Source: Branchinecta lynchi
Taxonomy: Eukaryota > Arthropoda > Branchiopoda > Anostraca > Branchinectidae
Reading direction: 5' to 3'
Length of the DNA: 64,000 nt
NCBI GenBank assembly: GCA_023053575.1
Contig: JAKZAP010000001.1
Coordinates: 20,788,533-20,852,532 of the forward strand
Made by a program: the position numbers and the translations under genes. Under the pieces are notes generated by a model. That model made no database searches, was not told the DNA's origin, and worked only from the letters and a program-made list of their open reading frames with translations. Shown here in pieces: positions 42,161 to 52,900 of this stretch (its first letter is position 1; each line of letters starts with the position of its first letter).

Positions 42161-42892
42161 CTTCACACACAGAAACTGATACACTACAAAAGTAAACACA
42201 TTTTTACTACAAAAGCAACTGGGTAAAATGGGGTGTCGACTACCACGCTTAAACGTTTGGACACTGCCTAACAACCAACAACTTCTGCTTGCAAACACCA
42301 CGGTTCGGTTACCCTATGGACGAATGAACACTGGCCAATTTTCTCATGTGGTTTCGGAGGGTACAGTTTATAAGGGTGTTGGCGGGTTGTAGGGTAGTGA
42401 CTGAACTTGAAAAATGACTCGGGGTCAACATCATTTGACCCCCTTATCATTTTACACATAAGTGTAATTAAAACCTTGAACCTTGTATCGACCGGAAGTC
42501 CAGTCGAAATCGTTCCACCAAATCGCCCGAGGTCGAAATTCCGGTCGATCCGAGAAAGAAACTAACCTGAAACCGGTTCGAAATCTATTTCACGTTTTTC
42601 TGTGCCGATTTCAGGCGGGAGATTATGATCCGGTCATAAGGCGTAATCTCGGCGTTCCCCAAGGACTCCTCGTGGAATCGAAGGGAACGGCGGGAATAGA
42701 GGGAGTCATTCCACGCGGAATCCACGTACAGAAACACAGGGAATGCTTCCAAAATGGATTTTGTTCGAAAATAAACAAATATGCAACTCACGAAATTAGT
42801 CTAGATCCACTTTATTTTTGGTTTTGTTTATACTGATTTTAAAGAATTTTATATTGCACCAACCCTCCGAATCTGAAAGGGAGTCAGTCCTT

Positions 42893-43030
42893 TTTGATGA
42901 TGGTGATGATAAGCGGACCATTCCCCGTCTGTGGGGACTCCCGAGAATTATGGGGAGTTAGTCCCTGGGGACAAACAAAAACGCGGGGACTCCTCAAGTG
43001 GAGTCCTCGGGGAACGGCGAGAATACGCCT
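42893..43030. repeat. repeat family K (copy 2)
   Basis: This is a near-copy of 40144-40275 with the same block order. The intervening 42169-42892 holds nothing I recognise. Confidence 0.6.
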
Positions 43031-43308
43031 ATAGTGCGGGGGAGTGGCGTATCGTATTCCGACATATTGTGGCTTGCAGAACTTTCACAGGTAATCGGAA
43101 CTGAACAAAACTTGATAACTAGCAATAGATCTCAGATGTTTTATTTCAAGTCCGTATCATTTCCTATAATTGTGGAGGGACGAGGGGGAAAACCGGATAT
43201 CTCATGACACGCTTGATGGATCCCGACCAGGTTTACTGTAATTTGTCACTTCCGGGATCAAACCGTCTTGGGCAGAGTGGGGTGAAGTATAATCCGGAAA
43301 CTTGAGGC

Positions 43309-43451
43309 ATGCATGAAACATATGCCTTCAGCTACATACCCTACGCGGATGACTTGCTCTTAGTAAGCCGTAGCCAATCCACACTCACCGAAAATGTCAG
43401 TAAGCTGTCGTCGGAACTTCTGAAAATCGGCCTTGAAGTTAACCTCTCAAT
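43309..43451 (+). pseudogene. LINE reverse-transcriptase fragment (YADD)
   Basis: The + strand frame encodes YIPYADDLLLVSRSQSTL and then a helical stretch ending IGLEVN, the catalytic palm block of a LINE reverse transcriptase. Only this block survives. It is in opposite orientation to the fragment at 43667-43951. Confidence 0.75.
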
Positions 43452-43666
43452 ATATTGTGAGTACTTGCATTTCAACCCTTCGTCAAATGGTTTGAATGGA
43501 TCCATAGCTTCTATCTCTCTTTCATTTACAAACTTCTTGAACAACCGAAGAACATCGTCATAAGGTTTGACTGGCGTTGAGTTCCACTTCGTGTAGACCG
43601 TGTATATCTTTTTCTGCCTTCTCTGTTGATCGTTGGTGGTTGCTTTCGGTCAGAAGTTTTACTTAT

Positions 43667-43951
43667 AGTAGACTCTGTTCTCCACTAGCATCTCAATCAA
43701 AATCTTAAAAACTTTAAATTCTGGTTGGGCAGGGAGTTTGGCACTAGTGCTTGAAATAGGTTCGGGAGTTTTAGCTCGTCGCAGAAGCTTTTCAGTTGTC
43801 GACTTCTTCGTTGGGGGATGTGGCATTCTTCTGCCTGGCATATACGGCAGTTTGGGGAGTGGGTTGTGCCCCAATCGAATAGGGTTTTGTTCAGAATGAT
43901 GGTTTGAGATTTCTCGTTACCCAAGCAATGTAAATTCAGTGTATGACTCAA
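43667..43951 (-). pseudogene. LINE C-terminal fragment
   Basis: The - strand frame encodes LNKTLFDWGTTHSPNCRICQ followed by a short Cys/His cluster (AEECHIP), the usual end of many LINE polyproteins. It is isolated and lies on the opposite strand to the RT fragment just upstream, so it comes from a different insertion. Confidence 0.55.
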
Positions 43952-44225
43952 ATTTGCCGGGTGTACCCAAATTTGCAGTCCTGGCTAGTTCACGAACAAA
44001 TTACCTTCCCGATCACGAAATGTGCTTTCTCCGTTCAGACGTCTTGCTGCGAAGCTTTGAACTACACTTTGCTGTGATACAAATATTACCGGCGATTGTA
44101 CGAATGCCATAGAATTCGTACAAACCGCACACATTTTTATCGCTTCTCTTTCTATCAGGGTTGTGGCTCTCCAAAAACAATGTAGTCGACTTGTCCGCAC
44201 TGGTTCAGAGGCTACTTGAACTCAG

Positions 44226-44350
44226 GGGCGTCATTAGCCTTTTACCTTGGGGGGGGGGGGGGACGTCCGGTTGTGCCAACGGACTAAAAAAATTTGCCGA
44301 CAAAATTTTGACAACGAAGATTTGAATGTTGTGCCAAGCCATCGTAGAGA
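44226..44350 (+). mobile_element. hAT-like left end only
   Basis: CAGGGGCGTCATTAGCC is followed by CTTTTACCTT, a long G-run and GACGTCCGGTT, the same start as the element at 29508. No matching right end lies downstream before the next family-A copy. Confidence 0.6.
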
Positions 44351-44364
44351 ATCTGTTGATTTGA

Positions 44365-45410
44365 CGACGTTTCCAACAAGACCAAAGGTGTCTATGGGAT
44401 CCCAAAAATCTAATATTTGATTCAGACAATCGAGTCTTGTCTTCGCCAGATCCAGTCTTGGACAGGCTAATCATCAGAGAAAACCAAGTTCAGATATACC
44501 TCTATAAGCCATATCTATTTTGACGATACTGAATGAGACTTCCTGCCGATTTCCGAGCGAACTACTAGTCCAGCAAAAAAAAAAAACAGATACAAAACCA
44601 TTGTATCTCCTTATCCCTATAAAGAACATCTAATCAACTTTGAACAAAAGTTTAACTTTTAAAAAAAATCCGGTTACAACCGGATTCCGGAATAATTTTA
44701 TGTCCGGGTAAAAACCATTGTCATAAACCTACTCAGCCTCTCTTCTTACCCCTTAATCTGTCATCTATCAAACTTTTGCTTTTAACAAATTTTCCGGTTT
44801 TGGCCGGATTCTGGGCGAACTAGTTGTCCAGCGAGAAGATGATTTTCACAATCGTGTTTGGCATTTCTTTTTACCCATAAATCAAACATTTAATCAACTT
44901 CAGATAAAACTTTTACTTTTAACCAACTTTCCGGTTTTCGCCGGATTCCGGGCGAACTACATGTCCGGGTAGAAAATTGTTTTCACAAAAGTGTTCAACA
45001 TGTCTTCTTGCCCTAAATCGAGCATCTAATCAACTTCAAACAAAACTTTTACTTTTAACAAACTTTCCGGTTTTGGCCGGATTCCGGACGAACTACTCGG
45101 CCGATGACAAAATACTTTTCACCATCGTGCTCAGCATGTCTTCTTACCCCGTAATCGACTATCAATTAGCTGTTTCAAAATATTTTGTTTGCCCCTTAAT
45201 TTGAACCCCCTCCCCCACCCCTAAATGAAGGGCTCCAAAGCCCATCTACGAACTTGACTGGTCCGACGACCCAACGAATCCCCACACCAAGTTTCATCAA
45301 AATATCTCATTCCCTTCGAGAGTTATCGTGCTTACAGACGGACGGACAGACGGACAACTTTTGCGATGTCATAGGTATCCCTACACTTACGTTTTGAGAT
45401 CCCAAAAGTA
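44365..45410 (-). mobile_element. family A element, reversed, complete
   Basis: Read on the - strand it opens TTTTGGGATCTCAAAACG at 45407, has the GTCC block, about five ~138-bp units and closes CACCTTTGGTCTTGTTGG near 44365, about 1.04 kb. Units contain CCGGAATCCGGCCAAAACCGG-like hairpins. Confidence 0.85.
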
Positions 45411-45479
45411 ACTAAAATAACTATTTCTAGTTGGCAGAAGCTTCATTTATTTGATGCAGGTTCGTTTCTTCCTGTCCTG

Positions 45480-45600
45480 CAACAGCCTGACGAGAAACCT
45501 TGCCAAGAACGGATGAGATATCGCTGTCAGACATCGTTGCTGACCTTTCGTGTTTAGCCTTTTTTTCAATATATATTTCCCAGCTATTTTGGGCTCAAGG
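45480..45600. mobile_element. fold-back element, family C, single arm
   Basis: It contains GCCTGACGAG, CTTGCCAAGAACGGATGAG, ATATCGCTG, and GGGCTCAAGGAGAATATTCC, the right arm of family C. A family-K scrap follows (45605-45655). Confidence 0.55.
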
Positions 45601-45892
45601 AGAATATTCCCTGTCCGCGGGGAGTAGGATGTGAGAATACGCCTTTAGTAACCATCACGGGTTGCCCGATTCAGATTTCAAACTCTTCAGTGTTTCATTT
45701 CAAATCTCATTCGCACCATGGTTCAGACTTCTGACCAGCAATCTTGATTGTAAACTTGGTTCTTTTGCTCACCATTGTCTAGATGGAGGCAGACGAAAGT
45801 AGAAAGACTAAACAGCTGCTGAAAGAATTGAAGTAATAATTTGTTGTGTAGCATACCAAACCAGTAACCAACCTCTGGAGCAATCCTTGTAG

Positions 45893-46642
45893 TTTTTGGG
45901 ATCCCAAAACATAAGTGGAGGGATACCTATGACATAGCAAAAGTTGTCTGTCTGTCCGTCTGTCCATCCGTCCGTCTGTCCATCCGTCAGCACGGTAACT
46001 TTAGAAGGGAGTGAGATATTTTGATGAAACTTGGTGTGAAGATTCTTTGGGTCAAGTGTAAGGGGGTTCAAATTAAAGGACAAACAAAATATTTTAAACA
46101 GCTAATGTTATAGTCGATTATAGGGTAAGAAGACATGCTGAAAACTAATATGCAAATTATTTTCTCGTCCGACAAGTAGTTCGCCCGGAATCCGGCAAAG
46201 ACTGGAAAGTTGGTTAAAAGTAAAAGTTTCATTTGAAGTTAATTAGATGTTTGATTTAGGGGTAAGAAGACATGCTGAACATGGTGATGAAAACCATTTT
46301 CTGGCCGGACAAGTTGTTCGTCCGGAATCCGGCAAAAAACGGAAAGATAGTTAAAATAAGAAGTTTTATTTGAAGTTTTTTAGATGTCGTTTAAGGAGAT
46401 ATGCTAGTTTCTGAGTTTTCTTTTTCTGCTGGACAATTAGTTCGCTCTGAATTTGGTCGAAACTTGAAGCAGGAAGTTTCGGTCAGTATCGTCAAAATAG
46501 ATATGCCTGATAAAAGGTATATCTGAACTTCGTTTTCTCAGATGATTAGCCTGGCGAATACTGGATGTGGCGAAGATAAGACCCAGTTGTCTGGATTGAA
46601 TACTAGATTTCTGGGATAAAATCGAAACCTTAGGTCTTGTTG
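45893..46642 (+). mobile_element. family A element, short copy
   Basis: Left end TTTTTGGGATCCCAAAACAT, GTCC block, about three ~138-bp units and right end AAATCGAAACCTTAGGTC at 46642, about 750 bp. The right-end GGGATCCC has decayed to GGGATAAA. Confidence 0.8.
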
Positions 46643-48097
46643 CTCTTGTCACTGATTTATTGACAGTAAATTTTATAGTTCTAAGTATTCAACATCAGTC
46701 ATACACAAATCTTCAAATTTTGGGCATGGTTCTTGTAGATTTGGCCACAATGCAGCAAGGGCATGTTACCCTCTTAAAATTCTTTTTGAAAAGCATATTT
46801 CCAGTTCAGATTCTCAATTCAACAATTGACAAAAGGTTTTCACTAGGACACCATGCCTTTGCCCCAAAATTGAGGATTTGTGTAGCCTATGGCTGTTTAG
46901 CATGTTTAGGCTATTATGAAAGTACGAAATATTTCTACAGAACCGGCTGTAAAACTACACACTGTGACTCAGCTGTGACTGTTGTTTTGCCCCCAAAAAT
47001 AAAATCATTCAGTGAGTTACTTTCAATGACAGTGACAACAACACCTCTTTTTGGCCTTACCAGTATATGATCACCTTAACAACCTGTAAACCCCAGGTAA
47101 ACTACCTTAGTCGGGAACAACTCAGTAACAAGTAAACCAATCGATCAGAGAAACTATAATAATGGGCCTCCATGTTTTGCCCTTGACCATTTTTCCACTT
47201 TTCATCTGGGAAGAAGATTGATTAGCTCCTTTTTCTTTTTTTTCTGTTTGTTTATTAGTTACTATCTTGCACATTTACTCGGTTGGTAAAAGCTCAGTGT
47301 ACTTTCTCCTTTTGTGTTTTGTACCAAGGTAACTACCCTAGTTCCCGAACGTCCTACTTCTCAATGAGTTCGATGTTCATAAAAAAAATAAAACACCTCC
47401 AACTTCTGGTTAAATGTGTGTTTCAGTTTCCGAACGAAGTCCTTGAGTCACTATATCTGTGGTTTCCGCCGGTTTTTATAGTTTCATCGTCTTGGACCCT
47501 CTAATACAGGTTCGGTTCGAAGGGTTCGAAAAGGTTCAGTACCACAACTTCCGGAAAGTGAAAAATGCAATATTATGTCAAAAATGAAAAGGCATACACG
47601 TGTAGAAATATATGCAAAATCAACGAGAAATTTGAAGTTGTGTTGTAGCAAACATTTTGTCAAATCTCCGCTCGATTGACATCAGAAGCTTGGAGCTTGA
47701 CATCACGTTTCCACTAAATGGATTTTTAACCCAGTCATAAGTTCTGCCCTGTCACTGCAAAATGATAAATAACAGGGTCACGAATGGTTATTTTCATGCT
47801 GTCCTCGGTACTGGAGGTTTTCACAAAACAGAATATCTTTTTTTATGTCAGAATCTCGATAACAGACACATACAATCATCTGAGCTTCATGTGACACATC
47901 CAGCAAATCCGCGCTTTCATCAAGCTGCATCGCCAGCATTTTTGTTAATTTTGTTCTAGACCTGAATGACAATATTACTTGCAATGCCTTAGCTTCTTTT
48001 TAAACAATATTGTTTGACACAGAAATAGATTTTACAGCAGTAGGCTAGCTGTTCTGGAATGAATATTATTTCATAAATTTTACTAGGGCTTGCATTC
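46643..48097. other. no gene recognised
   Basis: An open frame of 136 codons on + (46660-47067) has no recognisable motif and no splice context. The rest shows no repeat I can name. The missing CWC25 N-terminal exon could be expected hereabouts but I could not find it. Confidence 0.4.
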
Positions 48098-48415
48098 AGA
48101 GTCGTCACGCATGGGCTATTAGGGACACCCATCCCCCTAAGTGTCCGACCAGTCGGTAAAAAGAAACTGCTGCGCAAATCGCTGCAATTGTTCGTACATA
48201 CAGTTCTTTTTTTCGTTTTTTCGAAAAACAGTAGGTAAAAATTACCAGTAACTCGGTAAAAATAGCTTGCCCCCAAAAACTTTTTGGCTAGTGATGCCTC
48301 TGCTGGTAATATTAGGCTTTCTGCAATCAAAATGAGTGAGGTTATATTTTGAAAATTGCAAGGGTCTGGCGTACCCCTTTGGGTACGCGTAACACCGGTT
48401 GGGAACCACTGCTCT
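48098..48415. mobile_element. two hAT-like ends
   Basis: 48110-48303 ends GGCTAGTGATGCCTCTG, the inverse of the terminus at 41529. 48360-48411 read on the - strand starts CAGTGGTTCCCAACCGG, the typical start of Charlie/Tip100-type hAT elements. Neither has a matching partner terminus here. Confidence 0.6.
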
Positions 48416-48469
48416 AGTACATTGTTTATCAAGTGATTTTGCTTACCTTTCAGGCTTTTACAAAAACGG

Positions 48470-49260
48470 AAAGACTGGACTTCGATACGAACAACAGATT
48501 TCCCGTCCCGTCCAGATTGGGGCTCCAAAACCAAATTAACTTGGAAATAATCACTTCCCAGATCCGTCCATAGTGGGGGAGTGGAGGGATTGGAAATCAG
48601 GAAACTACTAACAAGTATAACTTGGGAAAGGGTAATCAGACATGCATGAAACTTGACGTATGTCACGTACAAGTGTTTCGGATGCTCAGTTTCAAATCCG
48701 GACCAGATTCGATACCGGGGGGGGGGGGCACCGGAAATCTCGTGAAACGCTTCCACATAAGCTAGGACAATAAAACTTCGAAGGCATATGAGGAAACCGA
48801 CCAGATTAACTTTGGAAACCGACTCCGATCCAGCCATCGTGGGGGGAATGGAGGGATGGGTAATCCAAAAACTAAAAATATGCATAACTTTGGAACGGGC
48901 AATCGGACATGCATGAAAATTGACAAGTGTGACGATGCAGTGTCTCAGATTTTCAATTTCAAATCTGCACCGAATCCGAAAACTGGGGGTGGGGGGTAGA
49001 GGGGGGGGGACCGGAAATTAATCTTGCAAAACACTTAGTGTCGAGGGATCGGGATGGAACTTGAAGGGAAGAACGAGCATTAACCCTATGGTAGATACTT
49101 TATTGACAAAACAGGACCGGATCGTGTCGCAGTGGAGGGTGTCGGAGGGGGTTTCCTGGATTTCCGGTGATCACGAGTCAGGGTACTTCCAGGTGTACCA
49201 GGACCATGAAACTTGGCAGACATATTAGGTACTCTCCCAGGTCGACTTCGGGGGAGTTGG
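48470..49260. repeat. copy of the ~430-bp repeat of 12330-13280, reversed and forward parts
   Basis: Phrases such as ATCCG...CCATCGTGGGGG, GAAACTTGAC and GTACTTCCAGGTGT, and the G-runs at 48716-48728 and 49002-49010, match the array in the DNAJC11 intron. A 298-codon - strand frame (48885-47989) is a by-product of this repeat and not a gene. Confidence 0.6.
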
Positions 49261-49760
49261 AAGCGGGCACCGGAATTTTTGTGAATTCGTTCGTCATATT
49301 TCGTTTAATTTTAATAGCTGCTTCTCGTGCGCAAGCTCTTTTTGATCTGAGGGGGTGAGGACTTGAATCCATATTTTGGGAATACGTAGATGATTCGAGG
49401 CTTATCTCAGGGACGACTAAGCCTTCTGCTTCTCGTACGAGAAAACCAAAATATGAATCGCTAATTCTTATATGCCAGGGTCTCTGTTCAGGGCTAGACC
49501 TAAATTTTGGTATTTATATATCTCGAGAGCCTCTCTGTAGTGCTGAACGATACCTTTGTCATGAGAAATAAAGTCAGCCTGGTCAAATAAAACAATATGG
49601 TGTGGTTTGTCATAAATGTGTTCAGCGAGGGCCGAGTTAAAAATGTCTGGTCTTGCTCTTCTTTTAAGGGAATGGTCTATTGATGTGCGGTGCTTGCTAT
49701 TCTCTCTTTTAACCGTTATTTTTCAGTGTGTTCTTGCAACTGAGCCTACCTTAATCTTAG

Positions 49761-49909
49761 GTCTGGAAATCAGTCTTCAAAGCTGGACTGGATTTACTCC
49801 AAGAAGTCAAATGACGAGGAGAGCGAAGATTTTCTTCTTGGGAAAAGAGTTGATAAAGCATTTGAGAGATCCCATAATGCCCCCATTGAGAGCAGAGTTG
49901 GAGTAAGTG
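49761..49909 (+). CDS. CWC25: CWC25 exon with KLDWIY motif
   Basis: The acceptor AG is at 49759-49760. The exon encodes SSKLDWIYSKKS and DFLLGKRVDKAFE, matching the LDWMY...LLGRPIDK block of CWC25. Two donors lie close together: GTAAGT at 49903 and GTAAGA at 49910. Only the second leaves one base that pairs in phase with the two bases opening the next exon, so I chose 49909 as the end. Confidence 0.85.
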
Positions 49910-52900
49910 GTAAGAGATTACTTTTGTCAGGACAGTATTCTTCAATAGTTAACTGGAATTTCCAGATTGCCGTACTGCAGGGCCATTCAGAGACCTTACA
50001 AAAGAATGCAAAACAGATTTGTTTAGGTCAAAACTGTGGGAAATAAGCTCTTCCTCCCGAATCACATGTGGGATATAGTCCCGAGGAATTGCATGTGTAA
50101 TGATATTTTTATTTCTTAATTTGCATGCCAAGTGTAGTTAGTATAATAGTAGTAGAATAGTAATTTATTCACTCACGCTTTCACGGTTACAAAACCGAAA
50201 TTGGTGAGTACTGCCATAAGATAAACATTTAAAAGCACGTACAAATGGTCAAAGGCTAAAATTTCAACTATCTTTGGTATAAAACTATTTTGGTAGCGGC
50301 TGTGTTTGGCCCCTACTGGTTGGATTATTGGGACCTTCCTAGAGACTGCTCGCTCTTGCCTTTCCCTTACATTGTTGTATGGGGGAGGGAGAAACTCATT
50401 GTAGATGGGGTGCGAAATAAGCTTTTTACCGATCTGGAGGCATAGGTTCAGTCTCCGTTTCTCCAATGTATCAATTGTTGATATTTGCGTTTTTGTTCCG
50501 GATTCTTCGTTCTGAATTCTCGCCTCTGAATTCTCGATTCTCATACAGATGACCGTTTTTGCTCCTCTGGCTTCTCCGTTCGCGCTTTTGGCAGCTCGTC
50601 CGCAACCGGGTATACTTGCTTACGCATATCTAACACACGCTCTCTGTTGGCCAATCAGGGAGGAGAACGGAGAGACGAGAATCGAGAATTCACCATCGGA
50701 GCAACTTTGTAGAATCGCGAGGCAAAAACGCAAGAAAAGGAGAATTTGCAATTGCGAGGAGAATCGCGAGGATAATTCGGATCAAAAACGCAACTATTGT
50801 ATTTGTTGCTTGTTTGGGACATAAATCAGATACTTTTTAAGGAGGAAGGCCAAGGAGAAGCTATATCTTTTTTTCTAGTTTGGGAATTTCCTGCCATATT
50901 GTAATGTAAGCACTGTAGCCTCATAATAACTAGTATTTCAGAACTACCTGAGTCAACTCTAAAAAGAGGAAGCAATGTCCCTGAGCAGCTTGACAACAGA
51001 AAGGTGGGGGAAGACCCTTTACTGCTCATTAAGAAGAAGGAAGAAGCAGCAAGGTTGGCATTATTAAACCATCCTACGATGATAAAACAGCTCCAAAAAC
51101 AGAAAGAAGTAAGTTCAGTTTGTATCCAGACAGATAACACTGCAGTGAATTGAAGGAGTTATATCATAATCATTCTAGCACTTGCACCGTCTAGAACCCC
51201 CCCCCCCCCCCACCCGAACCCAAGATGAAGCCACGGGTCGATCCGATCGCTGGGTCGTCTAGCGGTGCGGGTCGGAATAGGATCGAATCATAGTTTGACT
51301 TTAGATCTAACAACAGGTGTTTTATTGTAGCAGGCATATGAAAAATGTGTAGAAAAATTAAACTAATTATTTGCATTATCGATTTATGTAAGTATTTTGT
51401 TTCTGTTTTTTTCTCGTTAATTCCCATAAGTCCAAAGAATTAAGGATGTAAACTAGATCACAGCAAACAAACGCCGTAAATTATACGAAATTGGTTATAG
51501 TGATTTCTTGAAGATTCTGAAACTGAGCTAAATAATATTGAGCTTCCGAGACCAAAAAATGTCAAACTGGCCTATGATTTCTTCTTCAGACATATCTAAA
51601 CGTCCACATGTTGATATACTTAGTTGTTTTAATTCTCTTACACGCCACACGATCTTCTCGAAGGTTCTAGTACCGTAATATTTTGGCAAGCGTCAGGAGA
51701 TCAATGAATAGTTAATTAGTAATGGCGGATTGGCGTTCAGCATTGGATTGTTTCAAGTTATTTCTGGATAACGTTGGCTACCGTGGGGATTTTGGGGAAC
51801 ACAAAGGTAACAGTGTATTCGTTAAAATCCGACCCATCGAAAAATGACGGTGTCTCCCACCTTCTCGGCCCACATGAATCAAAGACTTTAAGGAAGTTTT
51901 TGGGATCCCAAAACGTAAGTGGCGGGATACCTATGACATCACAAAAGTTGTCCGTTTGTCCGTCCGTCCGTCCGTCCGTCTGTGCGCACTATAACTCCCG
52001 AAAGGAATGAGATATTTTGACGAAGCTTGGTGTGAGGATTCTATGGGTCAAGAGTAAGGTCGAGTTCGTAGATGGGCACTGTTGCCCCTACATTTAGGGG
52101 TGGGGAGGGGGTTTAAATTAAGGGGCAAATGAAAATATTTTTAAACAGATAATCGTTTGGTCGTTTATGGGGTAAGAAGACATGCTGAACACGATGGTGA
52201 AAACCATTTTGTCATCGGAAAAGTAGTTCGCCCGGAATCCGGCTAAAACCGGAAAGTTTGTTAAAAGTAAAAGTTTTATTTGAAGTTGATTAGATGTTTG
52301 AGTTAGGGATAAGAAGACATGCTAAACACGATGGTGAAAACCGTTTTTTCGCCGGACAAGTAATTAGCCCGGAATCCGGCCAAAACCGGAAAGTCTGTTA
52401 AAAGTAAAAGTCTTATTTGAAGTTGATTAGATGTTCGATTTATGGATAGAAAGCCATGATGAACACAGTGGTGAAGACCATTTTCTCGCCGAACAATTAG
52501 TTCGCCTGGAAGCCGGCCAAAACCGGAAAGTTTCTTAAAAGTAAAAGTTTTATTTGGAGTTGATTAGAAGTTCGATTTAGGGGGAAAAAGACGTGCTGAA
52601 CACTTATGAGAAAGTAATTTTCTACCCAGACAAGTAGTTCGCCGGAATCCGGCCAAAACCGAAAATTGTTAAAAGTTAGAGTTTTATTGTAGTTGATTAG
52701 ATATTCGATTTAGGGGTAAAGAGATGGTGAATCCGTGTATGACAATCATTTTAGTTCGACGGGAATCCGGCTGGAGCCGGAAAATTTGTTATAAGTTGAA
52801 TTTTTATTTGAAGTTGATTATATGTTCAATATTGGGGAAAGAAGAGAGCTCGTTTTTGAGCTTTCTTTTTTCACCGGAAAAGTAGTTCCGGAATTCGGCC

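Noticed and set aside
46660..47070. 136-codon frame considered as a gene
   Set aside because: No recognised motif, a mixed Cys-rich hydrophobic composition and no splice signals; left as unassigned.
47989..48885. 298-codon open frame on the - strand
   Set aside because: It lies across a G-rich ~430-bp repeat and hAT-like ends also present elsewhere in the window; the translation has no domain and the stops are absent by composition.
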